Shown here in pieces: positions 47,366-58,400 of a stretch of DNA of 64,000 bases. The translations under genes and the position numbers were made by a program. This stretch comes from Desmodus rotundus (lineage: Eukaryota > Chordata > Mammalia > Chiroptera > Phyllostomidae), in assembly GCF_022682495.2 (NCBI RefSeq), contig NC_071392.1, positions 51,609,459-51,673,458 of the forward strand, written 5' to 3'. Each line of letters opens with the position of its first letter. Position 1 is the first letter of the stretch. Below the pieces are notes generated by a model. The model was not told the DNA's origin and did no database searches. It saw nothing but the letters and a program-made list of their open reading frames with translations.

Positions 47366-47547
47366 AAGATTGCTCTGTCTGAGAGAAAAAGATTATGTCC
47401 TATTTTCCCTTCTCTCAACAGAGGGCAGTAAGATTCTCCACTGAGAAGTACTCAATACATTCCTAATTGATTCTGAAAAAGAAGAATCTCCAACAAACTG
47501 AAATATTTGACAAGAAAAATCATGACTTGGATTGTAATTCAGGTACA

Positions 47548-47985
47548 AAGTGCATTAGTTTCCCATGGCTGCTGTAACAAATTACCACAAACTTGGTAGT
47601 TTAAAATAACAGAAATCAATTCTTTCGTAGTTCTTCTGTAAGCAAGAAGTCAAATCAGTTTCACTGGGTCAGAAATCTAGGTGTTAGTAGAGTTGCACGC
47701 CCTCCAGAGCCTCTAGAAAAGAATCTAGAATCCTTGCTTCCTCTAGCTTCTGGGGCTGCCAGCACTCCTTGGGTGCATCACTCCAATCTCTGCCTCCATG
47801 GTCACATTGTCTTCCCTCCTTTGGTGATAGCACTCCCACTTTAAGAACACCTGCGACTGCATTTAGGGCCCACCCAGTTAATGCAGGATTATATCCCCAT
47901 CTCAAGATCCTTAATTAATCACATCTTTTGCCATAGTATTCTGCCATTTAAAGAAATGTTTCCTGGTTGCAGGAATTAGCACTTG
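47548..47985 (+). mobile_element. Ancient mammalian LTR-like repeat
   Basis: TGCATTAGTTTCCCATGGCT, AACAAATTACCACAAACTTG, GGGCCCACCCAGTTAATGC, CATCTCAAGATCCTTAATT and GGTTGCAGGAATTAGCAC form a common mammalian repeat. The family name is uncertain. Confidence 0.55.
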
Positions 47986-48496
47986 CTCTTTTGGGGGTCT
48001 TTATGCAGCCTAATAGATAAAGCATTTCTTATAGAAATCAGCAAACTACTTATGTGTCTCTCCAGGCTAATTTTCCTTGCTTTTCAACAAAAGAAAAAGA
48101 AAGTAACTTTAAAACAAACAAAAAAAGCCATCTGGTCCATTTAGAGAACTTTAAAGGGTTTTTTTTTGCTGGGTAATGACACGTATGGGTTAGGGAAACT
48201 GGAGAATCATTTTTTTATTCTAGGCTCTGAACACAACTTCCTTCCCGTTATCGCTAATATGAATCAGGCTATGTTCATTTAACACAGGAAAATAATTAGC
48301 GCGTGTTCAATTAAGAAAGAGAACTTGAATCCTACCAATGTAAGAGACGGGAGGTACCTAACCTCAGGTAAATTATGCTTGTTTCGGGAATAAGAAGCAT
48401 GGCATTAATAATTTTTATGCTTCCCTTTTCTAGAGAAGAGTAAATTTTAAAAAGCCATGTCTCTTTCATGACTTTCCTAGAATTTCATGATATAAC

Positions 48497-48738
48497 AGTG
48501 ACAGCTAATATTTATTAAACACAGTATGTCAGATTCTATGCTAAGCTCTTTCTTTGCGTTACCTCATTTAATCCTCCACAAAATTTAGGCTGTGAGAATA
48601 ACTAGTACTCCCATTTTGCGGATGAGGAGATTTAGTCTCAGAGAGGACCACACAGGAAGTGAATGGAGAGCTTGTAATTGATGCCTGGTCTTTGACTCTA
48701 AAGCCAGAGCTCTTCCACTGGACTACTGCTGGCATACT
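48497..48738 (-). mobile_element. MIR SINE
   Basis: CAGCTAATATTTATTAAACA, CCTCATTTAATCCTCCACA, CATTTTGCGGATGAGGAGAT, CACACAGGAAGTGAATGGAG and AAAGCCAGAGCTCTTCCACT cover nearly the whole antisense MIR. Confidence 0.85.
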
Positions 48739-49453
48739 TTCTCATACCACTTTTACCTCAGCTAATTTTTAGTTTATGTTTAGGTTAAGCTATATAGCTT
48801 TGGGGAAACAAACAACTTTTGGCTCTGAAGTATCTAATACAAAACAAAAACTGTTATCCATGAAAGAAATGTGAATAAGCTTTGGGCCTCTTTTGTAGAA
48901 TAACTAAATTTCATTTACTTGGGCGCATAAAGGGCAGATAGTTATATGCCACAAAGTAGTCCCAAGTCTTATTGACAAGAAGTCTGAGCCTCTACTCCTT
49001 CATATTATTACCAAGCAAGCAGGATGATTTAGTTTAATCCTTCTTTTTCTGCCATTAACTCTAATGAAAAAGCTAAGGGAAATGGAAAGAAGAATGGAGA
49101 AAGGCAAACCTGATGAACCCACAAAACTAACAACATGTTCTATAACTAGCCAAGACCAAATGGGTTATGGGAAATTAAAAAAAAAAAAACTTTAAAGCAG
49201 CAGCATCTTGTGAACATAGAAAAGTTCACAGTTTGTTTTTCACAACATGGAAAAGAAAGACTGTCTTAAAACTTATGCTTAGGAAAGGACTGAGTATTAA
49301 ATGATTATCACATGGCAATAACACTCTCGCTGCAATGATACTCATGGTGAAAATATTCTGGTTGCAAGAAGCCATTCAAGAACTCATATTCCTTTGGACC
49401 ATCCTCAATGGATCTGTAACAACATAGACTTATTATAAGGCAAGCAAAACCAC
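48739..49453. other. VPS41 intron, nothing else recognised
   Basis: No repeat or exon recognised. Confidence 0.5.
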
Positions 49454-49600
49454 CTTGACAGAAGTTCCCCAGCCGATAATCAGTGTCACACTGTCCTTCC
49501 AGCAGAGGCTGCAGGGATACATATCTGGCCGAAGACTTATATCATCCCGGGGTACATTGGTGATTCTTTGCTTTGAGGTAATGTCAAAAATCTTCACACC
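49454..49600 (-). CDS. VPS41: VPS41 coding exon, WD40 region (GVKIFD...GWGTSVK)
   Basis: This 147-nt phase-0 exon encodes 49 residues. The minus-strand acceptor is tattttccag (complement of AG at 49601-49602) and the donor is AAG|GTGGTT (complement at 49452-49453). The peptide contains SKQRITNVPRDD, SLRPDMYPCS and LIIGWGTSVK, a highly conserved stretch of the VPS41 beta-propeller. The donor GTGGTT is weaker than consensus, but the frame continues correctly into the exon at 38946. The intron to the preceding exon is only about 1.1 kb. Confidence 0.96.
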
Positions 49601-50717
49601 CTGGAAAATAAAATAGTATTAAGCACCCTCTTCTTGGGAGAAGAAAAGTAAAGGAAAATTTATTAACAGCCACTGCTACACACCACTGATAACCAGCACT
49701 ACAAAATACTGACAGTGTTTATTGAGTACTGCTGGGAGCCATGCAAAGTAAATGCTCCTACTCCACAGAAACCTGTGAGAACCCCAAACAAAAGAAAACC
49801 TCAATATTTCTTTCTGGACAAAAGCAATTTTATTAGTAGATGCCATCAGTGGTTCAAATACAACACAAATGTGAAACGTATAGATGTCAACAACTGCATT
49901 TCTAAAATGACGGACAAGTAACATTTCTAATGTATCGTTCCACTCACTACAAAATGAAGTTTGCTGCTTAGAAACACTTTGAAATTGAAAATCCACTATG
50001 TAAAAAAAAACTACACCTGACATTTTAAAGTACTCAAATGGAAACATCAAGCAAGCTGCTAACTAAAAATAAACCAAGAGGCCACTAGTTTATTTACCTT
50101 TACTGTGACCAAGGAAAAAAGTAAGAAAAGTCCTGAATAGCAAAGTGAGAAAAGAATAGAACTAATCTACTAAGTTACACCTTGAAATTTCAAAGGATAT
50201 GCCAGCTGTCAAAAAAGACAATTTTTAAACTATCTATCAGCTCTAATTTATATTGAGTAAACTCTGGCACCAAAAACCATGATCCCCTTTTTGAAAGGTA
50301 GGTGCATATTTTGCTTGTGATTATACTGGCAGTAAAAATGGAATCAGCAATATTCTGCACTTGTTTCATATCCACTGTTACTTGCCCTTGGCTAATAGGC
50401 AGATGGTATTTTCAGAACCACATTCCCAATGCAGCCTTTCAATTATTAAGATGTTTTTTTATTTTCTTGGCTATTCTCCATGCCTCAGGTTTCTTCCTCT
50501 AAAATAGAGTACAGAATATGTTGGGAGTTACTCTATTATGAAAGCCAAGAGCAATCTAATTTCTTTAACCTTCCAAGAATGATATGAATTGCCATTTGTA
50601 TCTTTTAGAAATGACCACTGCAGCAAGTGGCATCTTCGCCCTTTGTTACCTCCCTCTCAGTCCTGCCACTTCTTTGGCTCTGCAGAAGCATTAGGAAGAA
50701 GGAGACATGTTTTTTAC
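49601..50717. other. VPS41 intron, nothing else recognised
   Basis: The short intron between two WD40 exons; no repeat recognised. Confidence 0.5.
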
Positions 50718-50837
50718 CATATTATTGGCCCAAGCAATCAGATGGCCTCTCCACTTCACATTCCTTATGTTCCCTTCCCCTTCATGCAGAATAGAAGACT
50801 TCCACCTGCTCATCCAAGACCGTTCAAACAGCAGCAA
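50718..50837 (-). CDS. VPS41: VPS41 coding exon, WD40 region (LLLFERSW...AWANNM)
   Basis: This 120-nt exon, phase 0 at both ends, encodes 40 residues beginning LLLFERSW and ending LIAWANNM. On the minus strand it follows a tccctag acceptor (AG complement at 50838-50839) and ends at ATG|GTAAAA (GT complement at 50716-50717). It belongs to the N-terminal beta-propeller of VPS41. The motifs HEGEGNIR and KWRGHLIAWANNM match the vertebrate protein with a few conservative changes. It is the most 5' VPS41 exon I could find; the upstream exons must lie beyond the right edge or escaped notice. Confidence 0.95.
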
Positions 50838-51691
50838 CTAGGGACAAATATAAAAACTGAATTTCAGAAACAAAGAAAAATGTATTAGATACTTTTCTTA
50901 CTATTTTAGCTTGGCCATTGACCAAATGGCAAACAAGCCATTCTCAACAATTTTTATGCAGACTGATAGTATGAAATAATTTGTATTTTGGAAAGAATTT
51001 CCACTATATTTTATTCCGCCCAGGATACTGTTTAAAATGTATGAATGTGGCAGTTACTACAAAGTCAAGCCACAAGGTGGCACCAAAATACCAAAATTCA
51101 TGGAGAAAGCACAGAGGTCAGTTAAAAGACTTCTATCACAATCACAAAATATTCTTCAAACAATTGCCCAAGAATTAATTTATTTCGTAAACTGGGAAAT
51201 CAAACCTTCATAATCTTTCCCTGAAAGTAACATATTAATTACAGATTAAACCACAATAGTTAGAAGCAGTCAGTTTTTCATTTAACCCAAGAAAAGTAAC
51301 TTAACAATGACATTTGAGAAGTAATTCATGTCATAAGAGAAATAAATTTGCTGCAGTATTAAACTTCTTTTAAAAGTTCAGAGTAGCTAAGGTCTTTATT
51401 TTAAAGGGAAGAATCTATAATAAAAATATCTGCTGGGTAAGTTTTATTACCAAATATAATGGTCAAAACCTCTAAGACTGTAGTTCTAATAATTCATGCA
51501 TTATTAAGGATACAATAAAATAATTTTTCTTGATATATCTGACTTAAATGTTTTAAGAAAAGACATTTACACATATAAGATATACATTACATAATTTATA
51601 CAATTTATAACACGTAACTTCACACACGTAATCCTGAAACATTTACCATTTAAAAGCAAATACTGATAACAGATTCCCTAAAAGAATTTTT
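50838..51691. other. Intron, nothing else recognised
   Basis: AT-rich sequence up to the HAL1 copy 3 target site. Confidence 0.5.
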
Positions 51692-51708
51692 AAAGTTCCT
51701 ATTATCAG

Positions 51709-53834
51709 GGCTTCTGGCCAAGATGGAGGCGTAAGTAGACACACTGTGCCTCCTCGCACAACCAAAAGGACAACAACAATTTAAAAACAAAAAGCAACCA
51801 GAACTGACAGAAAATCGAACTGTATGGAAGTCCAACAACCAAGGAGATAAAGAAGAAACATTCATCTAGACCGATATGAGGTGGGGAGACGGGCAGCCGG
51901 GGCGGAGAGGACTCGCCACAAGGCGGTGCCTGGCGGACCCAGCCTGGTGGCAGATTGTGGAACGGGGCAGGCAGTGCAGCAGCTAGCAGACCCCACAAGG
52001 AGGTGGCTAACAGACCCTGCGGCCCCACATTTGTGTATAGATAAACCAGGAGGAACAGCAGAGGAGTGAAGCAGACCAAGCAACCCAGGGCTCCAGCTTG
52101 GGGAAATAAAGCCTCAAACCTCTGATTGAAAACATCTGTGGGGGTTGAGGCAGCAGCAGGAGAAACTCTCAGCCTCACAAGAGAGGTCGTTGGAGAGACC
52201 CACAGGGGCCTGGAACGTGCACAAGCCCACCCATCAGGAATCAGCACCAGAGGGGCCCAATTTGATTGTGGGTAGGGGAGGGAGTGACGGAAAACCAGCA
52301 GAGAGTGGAGCACGAGCCATTGCTCCCTCTCAGCCCCTCCCCACCTACTGCATCACAACGCAGTGAACAGAGTTACCCTGCCCTGGTGGACACCGAGGGC
52401 TCCGCCCCTTTATGTAACAGGTGTGCCAAGACAAAAAAAAAAATGGCCCAAATGAAAGAACAGATCAAAGCTCCAGAAAAAATACAACTAAATAATGAAG
52501 AGAGAGCCAACTTACCAGATGCACACTTCAAAACACTGGTAATCAGGAAGCTCAAGAATTGGTTGAATTTGGTCACAAATTAGATGAAAAAATGAAGGCT
52601 ATGCTAAGAGAAACAAAGGAAAATATACAGGGAACGAACAGTGGTGGGAAGGAAACTGGAACTCAAATCAACACTGTGGACCAGAAGGAAGAAAGAAACA
52701 TCCAACCAGAAAAGAATGAAGAAACAAGAAGTCAAAAAAATGAGGAGAGGCTTAGGAACCTCCAGGACATCTTTAAACATTCCAACATCCGAATTATAGG
52801 GCTGCCAGAAGGAGAGGAGGAAGAACAAAAAAATCAAAAACTTATTTGAACAAATAATGAAGGAGAACTTCCCCAGTCTGGCAGAGGAAATAGACTTCCA
52901 GGAAGTCCAGGAAGCTCAGAGAGTCCCAAAGAAGCTGGACCCAAGAAAGCACACACCAAGGCACATCATAATTACATTAGCCAAGATTAAAGAGGACAGA
53001 ATCTTAGAAGCAGCAAGAGAAAAGGACACAGTTACCTACAAAGGAGTTCCCATAAGACTGTCAGCTGATTTCTCCAAAGAGACCTTACAGGCAAGAAGGG
53101 ACTGGCAAGAAGTATTCCAAGTCATGAAAGGCAAGGGCCTACATCCAAGATTACTATATCCAGCAAAGCTGTCATTTAGAATGGAAGGGCAGATAAAGTG
53201 GTTCTCAGATAAGGTCAAGTTAAAGTAGTTCATCATCACCAAGCCATTATTATATGAAATGTTAAAGGGAGTTACCTAAGAAAAAGAAGATCAAAAATAG
53301 GAACAGTAAAAATGACAGCAAACTCACAGTTATTAACGACCACACCTAAAACAAAAAGAAGAGCAAACTAGGCAAACAACTAGAACAGGAACAGAACCAT
53401 ACAGATGGAGATCACATGGAGGGTTGTCAATAGGGGAGTGGGAGGGGGAGAGGGGGGAAAAGGTACAGAGCATAAGTAGCATAGATGATAGGTGGAAACT
53501 AGACAGGGGGAGGGTAAGAATAGTGTAGGAAATGTAGAAGCCAAAGAACTTATAAGTATGACCCATGGACATGAACTATAGGTGGGGAATGTGGGAGGGA
53601 GGGGGTGGGCAGGATGGAGTGGAGTGGGGGGGCAACTGTAATAGCATAATCAATAAATATATTTTAAAAAAAGAAAAAAAAAGAAAAAAAAAGAAAAAAA
53701 CCCTGAAACTAAATTAGTGTCCATCTTTACAAATAAGGACAGGAGGGAGTGGAGTGAAGGGGGGGAAATGGGACAAGTGTAATAGCATAATCAATAAATA
53801 TATTAAAAAATAAATAAAAATTTAAAAAAAGCAA
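51709..53834 (+). mobile_element. HAL1 (half-L1) copy 3, full length, compound 3' tail
   Basis: 5' UTR from CTTCTGGCCAAGATGGAGG, ORF1, 3' UTR and A tail, flanked by the perfect 17-bp duplication AAAGTTCCTATTATCAG at 51692-51708 and 53835-53851. It has two successive 3' ends: a first A-rich tail at 53665-53700, then 47 bp of non-HAL1 sequence, then a second partial 3' UTR and tail. It has no ORF2. Confidence 0.94.
52443..53270 (+). pseudogene. HAL1 copy 3 ORF1, lightly damaged
   Basis: The family start ATGGCCCAAATG is kept at 52443. Three frames (52266-52583, 52559-52849, 52857-53228) together cover the coiled coil, the RRM (NIRIIGLPEGEEEE) and the C-terminal domain (RLSADFSKETLQ). Two small indels near 52552 and 52830, and a GAG-to-TAG stop at 53226-53228 close to the C-terminus, separate them. 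Damage is slight compared with copy 1. Confidence 0.88.
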
Positions 53835-53851
53835 AAAGTTCCTATTATCAG

Positions 53852-54850
53852 AGTCAATTTCAGTTTACTTAGTGTATTCTGTGTCCCTTCCCACCACCAA
53901 AGAAGGGAGACAATAGGTATTAGAAGAGAATAGAATTAATATTTCACTTATATTTTTATGTATTTTTCCCAATAGTTATGGTCATATAGTCAGAAAGGGC
54001 ACAATAAAGAAAAAAACCCTAAAACTAAATTAGTGTCCATCTTTACAAGTAAGTATCTTTACTCTTTTTGTCCATCATACATAAAAAAAGAGTATGGCCA
54101 CTTTTAAGTGCCACAAGTGTCTGAAGTTCTCTATTATCCTTGGAAAAGAAAGCGGGCCTCACACAGTCCACTGTGGAGACTGGAAGCAGGGCTTTTACCG
54201 AACACATGAAGTCCTGTCTTCCCATTAGATAAAGATAGGACATCTTCTCACAGGACCTTCTAAACCCCTTTCTTGTCCTCCCCCACGTCAGGTCCTAAGT
54301 AAGAAATTACTACCACCATGTCTCCCTACTTCCTTAGGTCTGCTCTCTGTCTGTGACTCAGACTCTCCCTAAGAGCCAAGGAGGTCCCTGAATGTGTTCA
54401 GTATTTTGTATTAGGATAGGTTTGAAATTCAGGGAAGGAAGAGAAAGTCTGAGAATATAGCTCCTGCTACACATTCCACTAAAGATTGGTAGCTAAAATT
54501 AATTATATTAAACATGAGGAATTGATAAGATTGAAATGTTTACTTTCCATCTGTGGTCTGAATTAGGTGGGGGTGACTGAGGGCTGGGTCCAGGGAGCGC
54601 TCCATCGTCTCCTGCTGGAAGGAACCCTGGCAGGATGGCCAGGACAAAAGTGTGCTGGAACTCAGCCTCAAGTTCCTGTCCCCCACCAATTCCTACCTAG
54701 AAATGACTGATGCAGCATTAAAAGGGAACAAACTGCACCTGGGTTAGAAAATTTAAATATGTCCCAAACTTTAAATTAAAAATTCTAAAAAATGATAGAA
54801 GTAAGACCCTAGTGAAGGCATGGTTCAATTCACTACAAGAAAAATCCTGC
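53852..54850. other. Intron, nothing gene-like
   Basis: Includes 54007-54053, the probable source of the 47-bp segment inside the HAL1 copy 3 tail. Nothing else recognised. Confidence 0.5.
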
Positions 54851-54852
54851 CT

Positions 54853-57512
54853 CTTCTGGGCAAGATGACAGTGTAGAAAAAGCAGTACTGGCCTCCTCCC
54901 ACAACCACATCAAAATTACAACTAACCTACAGAACCACCATCATTCAGAATGCCTGAAATCTGGCTGAATGGAAATCCTACAACTAGGGAATTAAAGCAA
55001 AGGCCACACTGAGACTGGTATGAAGGGTGGGGACAGAACAAGCTGGTTCCACACTCATGTGTGGCAGATAAAATTGAGAGAGATATCTCAGCTGCAGAGG
55101 TCCTCCCTGAGGAGCAAGGGTCCCATCCCCACACCAGGCCCTCCAGCCCAGGGTTCCAGTGCCAGGAAGAGAAGTCCCCATATCCTCTGGCTGTAAAAAC
55201 CAGTGGGCACTGTGGCTGAGAGAGACAGAGGGCTTCAGGTGTCCCAAGCAGTTCCTCTTAAAGGGCACAGACTTAGTTGGACTCATTCCCATCTGAGCTG
55301 CAACACTGGGGCTGCAGCTTGAAAGGCACCAGAGACATACAGGAAAAAACTTAATTGGCATCAGGATGAGAGCTAGGGAGGAAGGGAGACAGCTTTCTCC
55401 CAAAGAGAAGTGCTGGCAGAGTCCAATGTTCCTTTGATGAGCCCTCCCTGCACAGAGCCAGCAGGTGGGCACCATACCTGAGTCTTCATCAACCTGGCTC
55501 ACAGTGTCCTCCCAGGTGATTCCCTGAGCTGCCTCACCCAACTTTCAGGCCCACCCAAGCTGTTTCCAGTGGCTTTTCCATACTAATGGCCTGATTTGGC
55601 TCATGCTTCATATTTTCCTAAAACCTCTCAAATAAGCAGCATGCCCCATACCACTTACTAAGTAGCTCCACCCCGGGCACTAATAGCAGCTGGCCTCACC
55701 TGGGTACCTTCAAGTCCAGCACAAGTAGCAGCCACCTGCATATACCTTTGCAGCTCATGCCCAGTGGCCCTGGGCAGAACACAGGTGGCAGCTGACCTTG
55801 GCCTGAACCTCCTGGGAAGTCTCAGAGTCAGTGCACCCAATCAACAGCTTCAGACCATGTCAAAGCATCACCACCCAACCAACTCCACAAAGACACACTC
55901 AAGGGGTGGACTCAGTGGGCGCCAGAGCTCCATTAAAATAAGTTCTGCTCCATGGGGTCAGCAGCTGCACAGCTGATCATCCACAGTGGTCAAAGTCAGT
56001 CTTTGCAGTGGATCAGCCTGGGGATAAATCCCTACTACTGATGTGGCAACAGCATTCAAGGCTCAACTATAAGAGGAGGGTATACAAAGCCCAGACCCAC
56101 ATGAGATGGGGGGCAACTGGAGTGCCCACCTGGAGTGATCAGAGAGTCTGTTCACTGGAGAGCCACTGGACACTACAGAACACTTACTACATTAGGCCAC
56201 TCTACCAAGCCTGGGAGACATAGAAGCTCTGCCTAATAAATGGAAACAAACACAGGGAGGCTGTCAAAATGAGGAGACAAAGAAAAATGGCATAAATGAA
56301 AGAACAGAACAAAATGCCAGAAAAAGAACTAAACAAAATGGAGATAAGCAATCTACTAAATGCAGAGTTCAAAACACTGGTTATAAGGATGCTCAAGGAA
56401 CTTAGAACCTCAACAGCATAAAAAAGGACCAATCAGAAATGAAAGACACTAATTGAAATGGAGAATCATTTACAGGGAATCAACAGTAGAGTAGATGAAG
56501 CAAAGAATCAAATCAATAATTTGGAATATAAGGGAATAAAAAACATCCAATCACAACAGCAAGAAGAAAAAAGAATACAAAACAATGAGGACAGAGTAAG
56601 GGTTCTGGGACAATTTTAAGCATACCAACATTTGGTCGTGGGGGTGCTGAAATGAAAAGAGAGGCAGCAAGATATTGAAAACCCATTTGAAAAAAATAAT
56701 GACAGAAAACTTTCCTAACTTGGTGAAGGAAATAGACATACAAGTCCAGGAAGCGCAGAGAAACCCAATCAAGATGAACCCAAAGAGGCCCACACCAAAA
56801 CACATAATTAAAATGCAAAAGGTTAAAGACAAGGAGAGACTCTTAACAGCAGTAAGAGAAGAACAGTTAGTTACCTAAAAGGGAGTTCCCGTAAGACTGT
56901 CAGCTTATTTCTCAACAAAAACATTCCAGGCTGAATGGGTTTGGTAAGAAATAATCAAAGTGATGAAAAGGAAGTACCTACAATCAAGATTAATCTACCC
57001 AGCAAGGCTATCATTTAGAAATGAAGGACAGATAACTTCCCAGACAAGAAAAAGCTAAAGGAGTTCATCACCACTAAACCAATATTATATGAAATGTTAG
57101 TCTTCTTTAAAAGGAATAAAAAATATATCAAAAATATGAACAATAAAATGGCAAATCATACATATCAACAATTGAATCTGGAAAACAAAATAAACAAACA
57201 AGCAGAATAGAAACAGACTCATAGATATAGAGAACATTTGATGGCTGCCAGATGGGTGGAGGATTGGGGGAATGGGTGAAAAAGATGAAGGGATAAGAAG
57301 GACAAATTTGTTATTACAGAATAGTCATGGGGATGTAAAGTACAGCATAGGGAATATACTCAGTAATATTCAAACTGTGTATGTTGTCAGATGGGTACTG
57401 GATTTATTGGGATAATTACTTTGTAAGTTATGTAATGTATAATCATTGGGGTGTGTACCTGAAACTAATGTAATAATGTATGTCAAATGTAATTGAAAAA
57501 TTAAAATGAGGA
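54853..57512 (+). mobile_element. Older HAL1-like element
   Basis: L1-type 5' end CTTCTGGGCAAGATGACAG, a long 5' UTR, a decayed ORF1 (about 56288-57110), then directly a 3' UTR with TTTGATGGCTGCCAGATGGG, AATAGTCATGGGGATGTAAA and GTACCTGAAACTAATG. No ORF2 lies between ORF1 and the 3' UTR. Its ORF1-3' UTR junction aligns with the junction in the three young copies. No clear target duplication. Confidence 0.8.
56288..57110 (+). pseudogene. Old HAL1 ORF1 remnant
   Basis: Frames at 56675-56878 ([36 protein letters not shown]) show the L1 ORF1p C-terminal region. Multiple stops and frameshifts elsewhere. Confidence 0.75.
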
Positions 57513-57774
57513 AGGAGAAAAATATGCAATACAAGCCTATAAGGATATCGTATATAGATTACATAAAATAATGAAAATATAAAACTGAAAGTTCTCCCTT
57601 TTTATAATAACTTCCATATTCCCTGTTTGATGTGTATACTTTAGGACCTTTTCATGGCCCTACAAACAACATATATTTACATGCAAGTATAACTGAGTGG
57701 GTTTTCTAGAAAAGCTGCCACCTACTACAGTGGACAAAAAAATAGCATTCTGGTTTAACATTAGTCAAAAAAAT

Positions 57775-58056
57775 GTTTAACTATTGTTTCTCAATTTTTT
57801 TTTGTTGTGACCCAGAGTGAGAAACACAACGTATATCACAATGGGTATACAGATGCCTGTGTATATATGTGTGAAAATGGAAACAATATATTTATGAAAC
57901 ACATTTCCCCTTACTATATTTAATTTACTTGAGTGCTTTCTGTCTGTTCTATTTTATTCTATTCTTTTAAATTAAAAAAAAAAATCTGGTGGCAATCTCC
58001 TAGATTGACATTATGACCAACCCATTGATTGGGACCTACAATTTGAAAAACTAACT
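57775..58056 (+). mobile_element. hAT-like DNA transposon fossil
   Basis: GTTTCTCAATTTTTTTTTGT, GTGACCCAGAGTGAGAAAC, ACAGATGCCTGTGTATATAT and a terminal GGGACCTACAATTTGAAAA match, in order, a MER-type element with inverted ends related to TTTCTCAA/TTTGAAAAA. The family is not certain. Confidence 0.5.
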
Positions 58057-58059
58057 AAA

Positions 58060-58400
58060 ATGGTTCCCTTGGAGCTTATTTTTTCCAGTAATTCTTTGGT
58101 TACCCAGTTCTAAATAGTTTCTGCTTTTATTTGGATGATGTCTTGAGTGTATGGGGGTGGCTCCTAGGATTTTCAAAGATGGAATGTAGGAGACACAAAA
58201 CTCCTTAGCAAGCATTCCTGCACATATAATTTTTTTGTATACTTGTGTATTTCTATAGGTTATGCATTGCTAAAGGTGTAAATTTCAGACCAAAAAGTAT
58301 GTGCTTGAGAAACTCTGATGTACATTGTCAAATTGCTTTTCTAGAAATCATCTGTACATGTTCTACAATATGTAAATACATGTGGGGCCGAGAGATGCCC
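58060..58400 (-). mobile_element. Possible old L1 3' region
   Basis: ATTTCTATAGGTTATGCATT, AAAAAGTATGTGCTTGAGAA and ACATTGTCAAATTGCTTTTC resemble the antisense of an old L1 3' region. Weak. Confidence 0.35.

Larger units (their letters stand above)
2830..50837 (-). other. VPS41: VPS41 gene segment (nine internal exons and their introns)
   Basis: VPS41 is a subunit of the HOPS tethering complex, which acts with RAB7 and ARL8B in fusion of late endosomes, autophagosomes and AP-3-derived carriers with lysosomes. Nine minus-strand exons of 120, 147, 67, 98, 130, 116, 57, 62 and 82 nt occur in the order expected for the protein. Joined in phase they give 293 codons with no stop, matching about residues 151-443 of the human protein as I remember it. 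The part before residue 151 and the part after 443 (more solenoid, clathrin-heavy-chain repeat, RING-H2) were not found here. All nine exons have AG acceptors and GT donors and conserved residues, so this is the functional gene, not a retrocopy. The intron between 16032 and 38880 is about 22.8 kb and carries several retroelements. Confidence 0.95.

Noticed and set aside
51705..52313. 202-codon minus-strand frame
   Set aside because: Antisense to the CpG-richer HAL1 5' UTR; similar antisense frames occur in the other HAL1 copies and share no domain.
54984..55541. 185-codon minus-strand frame
   Set aside because: Antisense to the 5' UTR of the old HAL1-like element; no domain or splice context.
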